A DNA stretch of 64,000 nt, taken from positions 1,736,001 through 1,800,000 of the forward strand of contig OW818658.1 in the NCBI GenBank assembly GCA_942492815.1. Direction: 5' to 3'. The stretch comes from JAEUWI01 sp942492815 (GTDB lineage Bacteria; Hydrogenedentota; Hydrogenedentia; Hydrogenedentales; JAEUWI01). Position 1 is the stretch's first letter, and each line of letters opens with the position of its first letter. Under the pieces are notes generated by a model, which did no database searches, had not been told where the DNA came from, and saw only the letters and a list, made by a program, of their open reading frames with translations. Position numbers and translations under genes: made by a program. Positions 34,588 through 42,651 of this stretch are shown in pieces.

Positions 34588-35910
34588 TTAGACGTGCCAC
34601 GGCGCGCGCATGGACGGGATGAGCATGCGGTTGGCTTCGTCATCGTTGGTGAACTGTTCGGTGTCGGGGTTCCACAGCAGCTTCTTGCCGCGCCGCATGG
34701 CGATGTTGCACATGTGGCACATGGTGGCCGTGTGGTGGCCCACATAGACCGGCGCCTTCGGCTCGCCGCGCGTGATGACGCAGTTCACAAAGTCCGCGTG
34801 GTGGCCGCGGCTCCGGCCGAGTTGCAGTTCGTCCGGCCCGATCACTTCCTTGAGCAGCGCGGGGTTGCTGGCCTCCAGGTCGCCGCCGTGAACGTGGATG
34901 AAGATCCAGCCCTTGTCGCCCTCGAACTTCACGCCACGGGGTCCGACGCTCTCGCCGATGATCTGCACGCCGCTGGCGTATTCAAAGCGGAAGGAATAGG
35001 CCATGGCCGTGTTGAACAGGCCTTCCTTCGGAAATTCGCCGACGCCTTCGACGGAGATGGGCGTGGTGTGGTCGCTGCCGTTGCCGAGCTGGGCCAGATC
35101 CAGAATGTGCGCGCCGCGGTCGGTCATTTCGCCGCCGCTGTAGTCCAGGATATAACGGAAATAGAAGTGGCAACGCTTTTCCGTGTAGGGTGCGCTGGGC
35201 GCCGGGCCAAGCCACATCTCATAGTCGAAGCCCTCGGGAATCGGCATCTCGGGTTGCGGCCCGATGGGCGCGTGGTTGTCGATGGGCATGTTCACGCGGA
35301 TGGTGTGGAGCTTGCCGATGCGGCCGTTGCGCACGAGCTCGGCGGCGTAGCGCGCGTTGTCGCGGGAACGTTCGTGGCTGCCGGTCTGAAGCACGCGCTT
35401 GTAGCGCTCCACAGCATCTTTCACCGCGCGGCTCTCGGGAATCGAGTTGGCCAGCGGCTTTTCGCAGTAAATGTCCTTGCCGGCCTTGGCCGCAGCCACG
35501 CAGACGATCGCGTGGGCAAAGTCGGGCGTGGCGCACATGATGGCGTCGATGTCGTCGCGGGCGACGACCTCTCGGAAATCATTGTAGGTCGCGCAGCCTT
35601 TGTAGTCCTTCTCATTCTTCGCAGTGTAGAAATCCTCCACCATCTTCTTCGCTTTTTCGCGGTGTGCCGTATCCACGTCGCACACGGCCACGAGCTGCGC
35701 CTCGGGCACATTCATGAGCCCCTGGGTGTCGTAGCTGCCCTGGCCCCCCACGCCGATGGACGCGATGGTAATGCGGTTGCTAGGCGCGATGTGGCCGTCC
35801 AGGCCAAGGGCGGAGGACGGAATGATGTACGGAAATCCAGCGGCGCCTGCGGTGGCGGCGAAGGTATTGCGCAGGAAATGCCTGCGCGAAAGTATCCGTT
35901 TTTTTGCCAT
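34588..35910 (-). CDS. Gfo/Idh/MocA family oxidoreductase, Tat-exported
   Basis: A 440-residue NAD(P)-dependent sugar oxidoreductase-like protein. The Tat signal is 'RILSRRHFLRNTFAATAGAA'. The Rossmann part has 'ITIASIGVGGQGSYDTQGLM', 'AQLVAVCDVDTAHREKAKKM', 'AIMCATPDFAHAIVCVAAAK' and the catalytic-lysine signature 'GKDIYCEKPLANSI'. The C-terminal domain has 'YILDYSGGEMTDRGAHILDL' and 'RSRGHHADFVNCVITRGEPK'. Exported members are common in Planctomycetota and act with secreted hydrolases in glycan breakdown; the substrate is not known. First gene of an operon with the HEAT protein. Confidence 0.93.
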   Translation of the reverse strand: MAKKRILSRRHFLRNTFAATAGAAGFPYIIPSSALGLDGHIAPSNRITIASIGVGGQGSYDTQGLMNVPEAQLVAVCDVDTAHREKAKKMVEDFYTAKNEKDYKGCATYNDFREVVARDDIDAIMCATPDFAHAIVCVAAAKAGKDIYCEKPLANSIPESRAVKDAVERYKRVLQTGSHERSRDNARYAAELVRNGRIGKLHTIRVNMPIDNHAPIGPQPEMPIPEGFDYEMWLGPAPSAPYTEKRCHFYFRYILDYSGGEMTDRGAHILDLAQLGNGSDHTTPISVEGVGEFPKEGLFNTAMAYSFRFEYASGVQIIGESVGPRGVKFEGDKGWIFIHVHGGDLEASNPALLKEVIGPDELQLGRSRGHHADFVNCVITRGEPKAPVYVGHHTATMCHMCNIAMRRGKKLLWNPDTEQFTNDDEANRMLIPSMRAPWHV

Positions 35911-36123
35911 GGTGCTCTCTCCAGTGGGTTTAAAACGAGGGTAATGTAGGGACTCTTTGGACTCGCCGTAAGCGGGTACAGTTTCCGGATCGCACGAAGT
36001 GCGACCACCATCAAATTTTCATGCTACCAAAAATACGCAAACTGAATACTAACATGCCATTCCCGCGAAAGGGTCTGTCGATTTAATCTATAGTTGCCTG
36101 TTGGTTAGAGGCCTTCGCCTCTT
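35911..36123. other. Intergenic, no feature seen except a small hairpin
   Basis: AT-richer stretch upstream of the oxidoreductase operon. The only structure noticed is the short hairpin GAGGCCTTCGCCTC at about 36107-36121, just before the first 86-bp element. No gene. Confidence 0.4.
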
Positions 36124-36209
36124 TGTCATTCCCACGAAAGTGGGAATCCAGAGCCCGTGCGACGTGAACCCCGCGAAATCACTGGATTCCCACTTTCGTG
36201 GGAATGACA
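36124..36209. repeat. 86-bp palindromic MITE-like element
   Basis: Begins 'TGTCATTCCCACGAAAGTGG' and ends 'CCACTTTCGTGGGAATGACA'; the two 20-bp ends are exact reverse complements. Same length and inner 'ATCCAG...CTGGAT' boxes as 14371-14456 and 38815-38900. Confidence 0.85.
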
Positions 36210-36252
36210 GATATGCAAAATCCACTCCGATTTCGACAAGCCGTAACTAAAA

Positions 36253-36472
36253 CGACAGGCCCGAAGGCGGGAATCCAGCAACGCGGCGACGTGAACTTCG
36301 CCGAGGCACTGGATCCCCGCATTCGCGGGGGTGACAGTGTCGCTGTAACTTTCAATTTTGCTTCCCTGCTTCGACATGCCAGCATTAAACCGACAGGCCA
36401 CGAAAGTGGGAATCCAGTGATTTCGCGGAGTTTACGTCGCCCGGTCGCTGAATCCCCGCTTTTGCGAAGACG
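36253..36472. repeat. Two degenerate copies of the 86-bp element family
   Basis: Copy one spans about 36253-36336, from 'ACGACAGGCCCGAAGGCGGG' to 'CCGCATTCGCGGGGGTGACA'. Copy two spans about 36390-36472, from 'CCGACAGGCCACGAAAGTGG' to 'CGCTTTTGCGAAGACGTCA'. Both keep the 'GAATCCAG' inner box. With 36124-36209 this makes three copies in a row between two genes. Confidence 0.65.
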
Positions 36473-36494
36473 TCAACGACCGGGCAATACCAAA

Positions 36495-37538
36495 TTACAC
36501 GCCCATCAGGTGCGACAGGACGGCCAGTTCAAGGCCCTCGTAGTCGCGCGCTTCGATGAGCTTCTTTTCCTGTTCCTTGTCGAAGCTGCGGACCTTGTCC
36601 ACCAGCGCGAGGAAGATCTTCTTGCTGTTGCTCAGGTGCGCGGTGACGCACTCGCCCGACTGGGTGCGCATCGCCTTCACGTCCAGGCCGACGAAGCGCT
36701 TGGAAGCGGCGTAGTCCGCCAGTTCCAGCACGCGAACCTGATCATAGGCCGAGCGCAGATTCGCCGCGCCGAAGGACTTGTCCTGGTCGAACTTCAGACC
36801 ATTCTGATCGTTCAAGTGTACGCTCAACAGCTTGCCCGCCGCTAGTGCGAAGGCCATCTCGTCGGAAGCGTCCAGACCGGCCAGCATCGCGTGGGCCGTT
36901 TCGATCAGGCCGCCGACGCGCTTGGGGTCGTCGCTCATGCCGGCAATCGCCAGGGCGTGGCCGATGGTGGGCACATAGGCGTGGTCCACGGGCTCATTCG
37001 GCTTGGGTTCGATGGCGATTTCGATTTCGCTGTCGTAGGCCAGAAGGGTGTTGACCAGTGCCAGGATCTGCTTGTACGCCGTGATGGGGTTCTTCGATTC
37101 GCGGGCGTAGGTGCCTTCGCGGGCCAGCCACAGCACGATCATCTTCGTATCCATTGCGCGGGCGATGTCGGCGCACTTCTTCGCGCGGTCAATGGCCCAC
37201 TCGCGCACTTTGGCGTCGTTCGCCGTGAAGCCGCCGTCGATGCCCCGCTTGTCTTCCCAAAGGCGCGGCGCGATGAACTCGCAAACGAGCCCTTCGCCGT
37301 CCAGGATACGCTTCATCTCCCCCGCCTTTTCCTTCAACTGCTTCGGCGCGAGACCTTCCAGCTCCGGCACGGCGTCGTCATCGTGAAACTGAACACCCTC
37401 GAAGCCCAGCGCCTTGTACTGGCCCAGCTTCTTGGCGAAAGAAAGCGTGGGGCGCACGTTCGGCCCAAAGGGGTCGCCGCCCTCGCTGATGTTCCACGGA
37501 CCAAACGAAAAACGGTAACCCTTGTGATCTTCACTCAT
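36495..37538 (-). CDS. xylA: Type I xylose isomerase-like sugar isomerase
   Basis: A 347-residue TIM-barrel protein aligned by eye along the length of actinobacterial-type xylose isomerase: 'RFSFGPWNISEGGDPFGPNV', 'GFEGVQFHDDDAVPE' (active-site His with Asp), 'GIDGGFTANDAKVRE', 'IAIEPKPNEPVDHAYVPTIG' (metal Glu, catalytic Lys), 'LIETAHAMLAGLD', 'LSVHLNDQNGLKFDQDKSFG' (metal Asp residues) and 'FVGLDVKAM'. It isomerises aldose to ketose with two divalent metals. The usual 'WGGREG' tryptophan loop reads 'LWLAREG' here, and the C-terminal dimer arm is short, so sugar preference may differ. A LacI-type operator lies 127 bp upstream. Confidence 0.82.
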   Translation of the reverse strand: MSEDHKGYRFSFGPWNISEGGDPFGPNVRPTLSFAKKLGQYKALGFEGVQFHDDDAVPELEGLAPKQLKEKAGEMKRILDGEGLVCEFIAPRLWEDKRGIDGGFTANDAKVREWAIDRAKKCADIARAMDTKMIVLWLAREGTYARESKNPITAYKQILALVNTLLAYDSEIEIAIEPKPNEPVDHAYVPTIGHALAIAGMSDDPKRVGGLIETAHAMLAGLDASDEMAFALAAGKLLSVHLNDQNGLKFDQDKSFGAANLRSAYDQVRVLELADYAASKRFVGLDVKAMRTQSGECVTAHLSNSKKIFLALVDKVRSFDKEQEKKLIEARDYEGLELAVLSHLMGV

Positions 37539-37664
37539 TGAATGTGCCTTTCTTGCATGGAAAATACGCCGGACCGAGGCGTCGCCTCAACCGGACTTGT
37601 TTGCCTTGATACCAAAGATGGAATACCCGTTGCGGGTCCACAGCCTGATAACGCTAACAGAATA
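37539..37664. other. Leader region of the xylose isomerase-like gene
   Basis: No gene. Contains the untranslated leader between the LacI-type operator at 37665-37678 and the start codon at 37538. Confidence 0.4.
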
Positions 37665-37678
37665 TGACACCGGTGTCA
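37665..37678. promoter_or_regulatory. LacI-type operator, perfect palindrome
   Basis: TGACACCGGTGTCA is a perfect 14-bp palindrome with the central CG typical of LacI-family operators. It overlaps a TTGACA (-35 on the minus strand, 37679-37674) upstream of the sugar isomerase gene. A weak -10 (TAGCGT) lies 17 bp downstream. A repressor bound here would block the promoter. Confidence 0.6.
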
Positions 37679-38079
37679 ACTGCGGGGACAACGTCCGATT
37701 TACTCACGACAGCGGTCAGCGAAAGCGTCGTCTGGCACCTGCCGGCCTTGTCGGCTACAGAGCTTTTCCGGGCAATAGAAGGCAAGGTACGCGATTCGAT
37801 GCGCAGAACCTCAACCGATAGCGACACCGCCTCCTTTGCGATAGCGCCCCGCAAGGCAGAGTGCGGGTTTTTGGCGATGCAAACGGATTGACAAAGCATG
37901 GAGAGTTTCCTGCCCAGGCAGTCGAGAACACCGCGCACATAGCTTTGCCCAGTATTTACTAGGCCTTCGCCCGAGCATTGCGCGGCTCTGACAGAATTAC
38001 GGTGGAAAAGACCAACGGCGAAGGCGAGTACGGGATTTGTTTTAAACAACGCGAATCGCACCGGACGGAGTGACGATAA
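37679..38079. other. Intergenic, one terminator-like hairpin, no gene seen
   Basis: No supported gene between the isomerase promoter and cheB. A hairpin CCCGCA...TGCGGG followed by TTTTT lies at 37848-37872 on the + strand, but no gene precedes it; it could end a small untranslated RNA. Short frames here lack family similarity and ribosome sites. Confidence 0.35.
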
Positions 38080-38676
38080 ATGAATTTGCAGCGTAGCAGA
38101 GATATTCCCATTGTATGTGTCGGCGGTTCCGCCGGTGGACTCGATGCCTACATACGCTTGCTGAAGAACCTGCCGTGCGACATGGGGGTTGCCATCGTCA
38201 TCGTCAACCACCTGAGAACCGTGGCCACGACGCTCCACGAAATCCTCCCGCACCACACCAAAATGCCCGTGGAACTGATCACGGAGCGCTTGGATATCGA
38301 GCCCAACCATGTGTTCATCATCCCCGAGAAGCGCGACCTTCACGTTTTGGATGGGGAGTTCCGCTTGAAGCCCATTTCAAAGCCCTGGGGATGGCCCGAT
38401 GTGATCACAGTTTTTTTGCGGTCCCTCGCGGCGCACTGGGATGGCCAACTCATCGCCGTTATCGTCTCTGGTCTGGATGGGGACGGTGCGGCGGCCCTGT
38501 CCGACATCAAAGCGGTGGGGGGTATTACGATCGCGCAGCGGCCCGAGACGGCGGCGAAATCCGATATGCCGGAAAGCGCCATAGAAAGCGGCTACGTCGA
38601 TTTTGTGTTGGGGCCGGAAGAAATCGCGAAAGAGATCGTGCGCATCGCCCGCGCGGCGGTGCCGTCGTCGGGCTGA
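38080..38676 (+). CDS. Stand-alone CheB-type methylesterase domain
   Basis: A 198-residue protein equal to the catalytic domain of CheB, without a receiver domain. The triad is visible: Ser in 'CVGGSAGGLDAYIRLLKNLP', His in 'VAIVIVNHLRTVATTL' and Asp in 'AVIVSGLDGDGAAALSDIKA'. Also conserved are 'ERLDIEPNHVFIIP' and 'QRPETAAKSDMPESAIESG'. CheB removes methyl groups from chemoreceptor glutamates or deamidates glutamines. No chemotaxis receptor, CheR or histidine kinase is nearby, so it may serve a remote pathway or a CheB/CheR-type sensory hybrid. ATG with no strong Shine-Dalgarno. Confidence 0.88.
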   Translation: MNLQRSRDIPIVCVGGSAGGLDAYIRLLKNLPCDMGVAIVIVNHLRTVATTLHEILPHHTKMPVELITERLDIEPNHVFIIPEKRDLHVLDGEFRLKPISKPWGWPDVITVFLRSLAAHWDGQLIAVIVSGLDGDGAAALSDIKAVGGITIAQRPETAAKSDMPESAIESGYVDFVLGPEEIAKEIVRIARAAVPSSG

Positions 38677-38735
38677 GGCGCTGCGACGTCTAACGTTCCC
38701 ACAAAGTCATGATTCGGGACACGCCGTCCAGAGGA

Positions 38736-38983
38736 GCTCAGACATTCCTGTCTGAGGCAGAGCCTACTGTAGCGATCAATTGGCACAGTGATCTTCGGAT
38801 GAAATCGAGGGTCTAGTCATCCCCACGAAAGTGGGGATCCAGAGAATTTTCGGAGTGCACTTCGCCTGTGCACTGGATTCCCACTTTCGTGGGAATGACG
38901 TTGTTTGCGTTGCAGTAGCACTACACATCCTATTGGGCTTCGGCGACCGAGGTGTGATCCGTTTCAGACAGGAATGTCTGAGC
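38736..38983. repeat. Outer 20-bp inverted repeat enclosing an 86-bp element
   Basis: The left arm GCTCAGACATTCCTGTCTGA (38736-38755) has its exact reverse complement at 38964-38983. Each arm is itself near-palindromic (TCAGACA...TGTCTGA). The arms enclose the 86-bp element at 38815-38900, giving a nested structure. No gene lies in 38677-39056. Confidence 0.85.
38815..38900. repeat. 86-bp palindromic MITE-like element, nested copy
   Basis: Starts 'AGTCATCCCCACGAAAGTGG' and ends 'CCACTTTCGTGGGAATGACG'; same length and inner boxes as the copies at 14371 and 36124. Confidence 0.8.
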
Positions 38984-39056
38984 CCCTTGTAGCGGCACCT
39001 TGCCTGGCGCAAGAAGGTTCCAATCAGCGCACGACACACGCACCCTTTGTTCGCGA

Positions 39057-39533
39057 TTACAGCTCCTTACCCATGAACGTACTCAGCGGCGACGCTTCAT
39101 ACGCCCCAAATGCGTCAATGGGCACAAAGCCCGCCGCCGAGTAGAGCCCAATCGCGGCGGGCTGCCTTGGTCCGGTTTCGAGAACGAGTTTCTTTGCGCC
39201 CAAATCGCGGGCTCGCCCTTCGAGGGATTCCAGTAAGGCTCGGCCCAACCCCATCCCACGCATCGCAGGGCGGACGTACATCCGCTTGATCTCGGCCGTC
39301 GTAGCGTCGAGCATTCGGAACGCACCGCAACCCACCGCCTCGCCCGCGACATACGCAACGAGAAACGCGCCCTGGCCGTCAGAGACCTCGTCCGCATCGA
39401 GGAGGAAATGCTGGTCCGTGCCGTCCTCGGGATAGAGGGCGAGGAGTTCGGAATCGAGCGCCCCGATGAGGTCGCGGGCGGCGGCGGAGGTAATCGATTC
39501 TTGGCGGATATTGGAGGTCGATTGATCTTGCAT
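39057..39533 (-). CDS. GNAT family N-acetyltransferase
   Basis: About 158 residues from ATG 39533 (a TTG start at 39560 is possible). The acetyl-CoA motif A is 'IKRMYVRPAMRGMGLGRALL' with the R-x-x-G-x-G/A loop. Strand 4 is 'VAYVAGEAVGCGAFRML', and motif B is 'LVLETGPRQPAAIGLYSAAG' with 'FVPIDAFGAYEASPLS'. The layout with 'LLALYPEDGTDQHFLLDADE' near the start resembles small-molecule or stress-related acetyltransferases. Substrate unknown. It is a single gene, flanked by repeats on both sides. Confidence 0.9.
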   Translation of the reverse strand: MQDQSTSNIRQESITSAAARDLIGALDSELLALYPEDGTDQHFLLDADEVSDGQGAFLVAYVAGEAVGCGAFRMLDATTAEIKRMYVRPAMRGMGLGRALLESLEGRARDLGAKKLVLETGPRQPAAIGLYSAAGFVPIDAFGAYEASPLSTFMGKEL

Positions 39534-39629
39534 TGGATAGTCTCTGTACAGATTGGACAAGGATGAAAGAATTCGATCTCACGTGAACTCTTGGCAATAC
39601 CCACTGCACGGTCACTTTGCCGCAAGATT

Positions 39630-39735
39630 TCTTAGTCCCGAAGGGACGGCATATCGTAGCCCAGGCGTGAGCGTAGCGAACCCTGGGGAAGGTGGAAAAT
39701 AGGATTCAGCCCCAGCGGGGCGGCATTGTTCGTGG
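39630..39735. repeat. Probable dispersed intergenic element
   Basis: Contains short hairpins 'GTCCCGAAGGGAC' (39635 onward), 'CCCAGGCGTGAGCG...CCTGGG' and 'GCCCCAGCGGGGCGGC'. The arrangement resembles a repeat seen in many planctomycete-type genomes, from memory. No second copy in this window. Confidence 0.45.
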
Positions 39736-39769
39736 TGGCGATTGCGATTACTCTTGCGGGTCGATCGGA

Positions 39770-40576
39770 CTAAGCTTCTGGAAGTCCGACTCGCGCTCTC
39801 AATGTGTTCACACGTTGAAGGTCAGAATCTGACATGGTCTTGCGCAGTTCATTCCACCATTGCTGCTTTCGCTCAGGTTTTGTCACGAAATCATTGTCTT
39901 TTAGAATGGCATCAAGAATGTGGTCTACTGAAGTCTTAACGGGCGTCCCCCCAATAGATACCGGAGCGAAATCTTGTGTAAGTGTTGCGAAGCTGCTGCC
40001 AAAGGAAAGAGCACCAAATATGCTGTGCGCTCCGTCAAAAAGCCTTCGCATTTCTTCCAGTGTGACCCGGTCCAACAAATTTTCGAGCCTGTCGCTCGTC
40101 TTGTCCTTGAACCGGTGCGCGACACGACTGTTTCGCAGCTTTTGAACGCGATTTGCTATGCCGTTAAGAGCCCCGTCAAAATTCCGTTGTTTTAACAACC
40201 CACGCAGGCGATCCCGCATACTGTCGTCCCTCCATTTGGCATTCTCGCAACATTTTCTGAAGGACTTTAGCGTATGGGCACTTGCATTATTGTCTGTGAG
40301 AAGGCCATGCAGGGAAAGAATTCCTGTGTCAAGAAAGTTCTCAACAAACAGATGCCAGAATTCGTTGGGTCCAAACAGCTCATCCAAAGGTAGTTCGCGG
40401 AGTTTTTCGAGCACAACGATCGTGCCATGCAGTCGAGTCATGCGATACCAGATATCTGCGTGGTGCTCCTGATACTTTGGCACGAAATCGCAGTAGAAGA
40501 GCTCCTCCGGTGGCGTCTTTGCGAGGATGTCGTCGCTGAATGCTTGCCAGAGCTCCAATGGGTCATCGGGGTTCAA
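39770..40576 (-). CDS. Hypothetical protein with a HEPN-like R-x4-H motif
   Basis: A 268-residue, all-helical looking protein of lower GC than its neighbours. Early region: 'ELWQAFSDDILAKTPPEELF' and 'YRMTRLHGTIVVLEKLRELP'. The central stretch 'GIANRVQKLRNSRVAHRFKD' includes R-N-S-R-V-A-H, matching the R-x4-6-H catalytic signature of HEPN ribonucleases and AbiU2-like proteins. The remainder ('LLDRVTLEEMRRLFDGAHSI') is helical too. No partner gene is adjacent: upstream and downstream are intergenic DNA and a DUF1501 gene. It could be a toxin-like RNase or a chance motif. The low GC suggests transfer. Confidence 0.6.
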   Translation of the reverse strand: MNPDDPLELWQAFSDDILAKTPPEELFYCDFVPKYQEHHADIWYRMTRLHGTIVVLEKLRELPLDELFGPNEFWHLFVENFLDTGILSLHGLLTDNNASAHTLKSFRKCCENAKWRDDSMRDRLRGLLKQRNFDGALNGIANRVQKLRNSRVAHRFKDKTSDRLENLLDRVTLEEMRRLFDGAHSIFGALSFGSSFATLTQDFAPVSIGGTPVKTSVDHILDAILKDNDFVTKPERKQQWWNELRKTMSDSDLQRVNTLRARVGLPEA

Positions 40577-40622
40577 GACTTAATATCCTTGCGTGCTCGG
40601 GTCATTCGATTTCTTGTCTCCC

Positions 40623-42092
40623 TCACGCCAACAACTCCCCAATCACATGCCCATGCACATCGGTCAGTCTGCGCTCTATCCCATTGTGGTAATAGCTCAA
40701 GCGCTCGTGGTCCATCCCGAGCAGATGCAGGGCGGTGGCGTGGAGGTCGTAGCAGTAGGCAGGGTTCTCGGCGACTTTGAATCCCAGTTCGTCGCTCTGG
40801 CCGTAGCTTATGCCGCCGCGGATGCCGCCGCCGGCCATCCAGGCGGTGAAGGCGCCGGGGTTGTGGTCGCGGCCGATGCCCGCTTGTGCGCCGGGCTGGC
40901 GTCCGAATTCCGTGGTGCAGATGACGAGGGTGTCGTCGAGCATGCCCTGGCTTTTCAGATCGCGCAAGAGCGCGGCCGCGCCCGTATCGAGGATGGGGCC
41001 CCAGTAGCCGTGGTCGCGGGGGAGGTCTTCGTGGCTGTCCCAGTTGGGGCGGATGGCCTTGGACTGGGTGTTTTCCGCGCCGCAGTAGATCTGCACAAAG
41101 CGGACGCCGCGCTGAACGAGTCTACGTGCGAGGAGGCATTGGCGGCCGAAGGAGCCGATGTCCTTGTGGTCGAGGGCGTAGAGCCTGCGGATGGCCTCGC
41201 TTTCCGACGCGATGTCGGTGACTTCGGGCGCGCTTAGCTGGAGGCGCGCGGCGAGTTCGTAGGCCGTGATGCGCGCTTCGAGTTCGGAGTACTCCGCGCG
41301 TGCCTCGGCGTGGCGCTGGTTCAATAGCGCGAGCGTTTCCAAGGACTGGCGTTCGCCCTCGGGCGTGGCGGCATAACCCTCGGGCGGAAAGAGATCGGCG
41401 ATGACGGGACGGCTCGGATCGCTGCTGAGCGTGGTGGCCTGGTGGACGGCGGGGAGGAAGCCCGCGCCCCAGTTGATGGGGCCGCCGGGCGGCAGGCCGC
41501 GCACGTCGGGCAGCACCACGAAGGAGGGCAGGTTGCGTGATTCGGAGCCGAGGCCGTAGGTCACCCACGCGCCCATGGACGGGAAGCCGGGCATCGTGAA
41601 ACCCGTGTTCATCATGAAACACGCGGGGCCGTGCAGCGCCGTCTTGCTGGTCATGGAATGAACGAAGGCCATGTCATCCACGCAGGTGGCGAGGTGGGGG
41701 AAGAGGTCGCTGATCCACTTGCCGCATTCGCCGTGCTGGCGAAATTTCCAAAAGCTCCCCTGGCAGTTGCCGGGCTTCGACGCGAAGAACTCCAGCTTGC
41801 CGGTGGGGTCAAAGGGCTGGCCGTTGCGCCGCTCCAGCTCGGGCTTGTAGTCCCACGTGTCCACCTGGCTCAGGCCGCCGGGACAGAAGATCTGAATGAC
41901 GGCTTTGGCCTTCGGCGCGTAGTGGGGCGGGCGCGCTCCGAGGGGATCGGCGGGCGCGGCGCTGAGGTAGCCGCCGTCGTTCAGCAATGAGGCCAGCGCG
42001 ACACCGCCCAGTCCGCCGCCGAGTTTCCAGAGGAACTCGCGGCGGGTTCCGCGGAGGATTTGGTGACCGGGGCAAGGATTGGCTTTGGGCAT
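40623..42092 (-). CDS. DUF1501 family protein, Tat-exported (copy 1)
   Basis: About 489 residues from ATG 42092. Tat-like signal 'RGTRREFLWKLGGGLGGVAL'. DUF1501 hallmarks: 'AKAVIQIFCPGGLSQVDTWD', 'FWKFRQHGECGKWISDLFPH', 'MAFVHSMTSKTALHGPACFM', 'GSWVTYGLGSE'-type block, 'RRLVQRGVRFVQIYCGAENT', 'VICTTEFGRQPGAQAGIGRD' and 'YYHNGIERRLTDVHGHVIG'. The fold is of the alkaline phosphatase/sulfatase type; activity is unproven. It normally follows a DUF1549/DUF1553 gene in an operon. Here the partner is 559 bp upstream, separated by a repeat element. Confidence 0.93.
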   Translation of the reverse strand: MPKANPCPGHQILRGTRREFLWKLGGGLGGVALASLLNDGGYLSAAPADPLGARPPHYAPKAKAVIQIFCPGGLSQVDTWDYKPELERRNGQPFDPTGKLEFFASKPGNCQGSFWKFRQHGECGKWISDLFPHLATCVDDMAFVHSMTSKTALHGPACFMMNTGFTMPGFPSMGAWVTYGLGSESRNLPSFVVLPDVRGLPPGGPINWGAGFLPAVHQATTLSSDPSRPVIADLFPPEGYAATPEGERQSLETLALLNQRHAEARAEYSELEARITAYELAARLQLSAPEVTDIASESEAIRRLYALDHKDIGSFGRQCLLARRLVQRGVRFVQIYCGAENTQSKAIRPNWDSHEDLPRDHGYWGPILDTGAAALLRDLKSQGMLDDTLVICTTEFGRQPGAQAGIGRDHNPGAFTAWMAGGGIRGGISYGQSDELGFKVAENPAYCYDLHATALHLLGMDHERLSYYHNGIERRLTDVHGHVIGELLA

Positions 42093-42118
42093 TGAAGACC
42101 TCGAACTATGATTTTGTT

Positions 42119-42645
42119 TAAGCACGAATGGACACGAATTTACACGAATGGAAGAGGGGGCGGAACCACAAAGAACGCAAAGAGCACAAAGGGGCAATTT
42201 TCAATGTCTGCAACGCTTTAGCTGAACGATGCACCCTCACCGAAGTTGGTACATCATTTTCCACGCCGTGCGGCTTCGAGTTGCCTGAGTTATCGGCAGT
42301 CCGATGCCTTCTGTAGTGGATTCGGAACTGAAAAGGTGCACCAACGTGGCTTAGCCTTCCAGGCTGAGGCATGGCGCACTGTAAGTTTCAAACGGCCCTT
42401 TCTTGCGTTCATGATTTCGGTCAGCCAACGACGTGCAGGGCCTGTCGGCGGTTATCGCGGGCTTTGCCTCAGCCTGGAAGGCTAAGCCACATTGGCGCGC
42501 GACTCTGATTTAAGTCACAACACAACTTCATGGCGCTCTCGATAGGACAACTGGCCCGTAGGCGCATTACATCAAACGGCTACAGTGTTGCCATTGCCAT
42601 TATTTTCTTCATTCGCGTGCATTCGCGTCCATTCGTGGTTCAACT
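42119..42645. repeat. Composite nested repeat between DUF1549 and DUF1501 genes
   Basis: The outer arms are runs of CACGAATG-type units: 'CACGAATGGACACGAATTTA' from 42123 and the inverted 'TTCGCGTCCATTCGTG' ending at 42637. Just inside the left arm is a run 'ACCACAAAGAACGCAAAGAG'. Nested within is a strong inverted repeat with arms at 42341-42370 and 42466-42495, 29 of 30 bases matching, belonging to the family also seen at 8332-8479. No gene. Confidence 0.75.
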
Positions 42646-42651
42646 CTTTTC

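Noticed and set aside
37848..37872. Terminator of a + strand gene before cheB
   Set aside because: Hairpin and T-run are clear, but no supported gene precedes it, so only noted in the intergenic entry.
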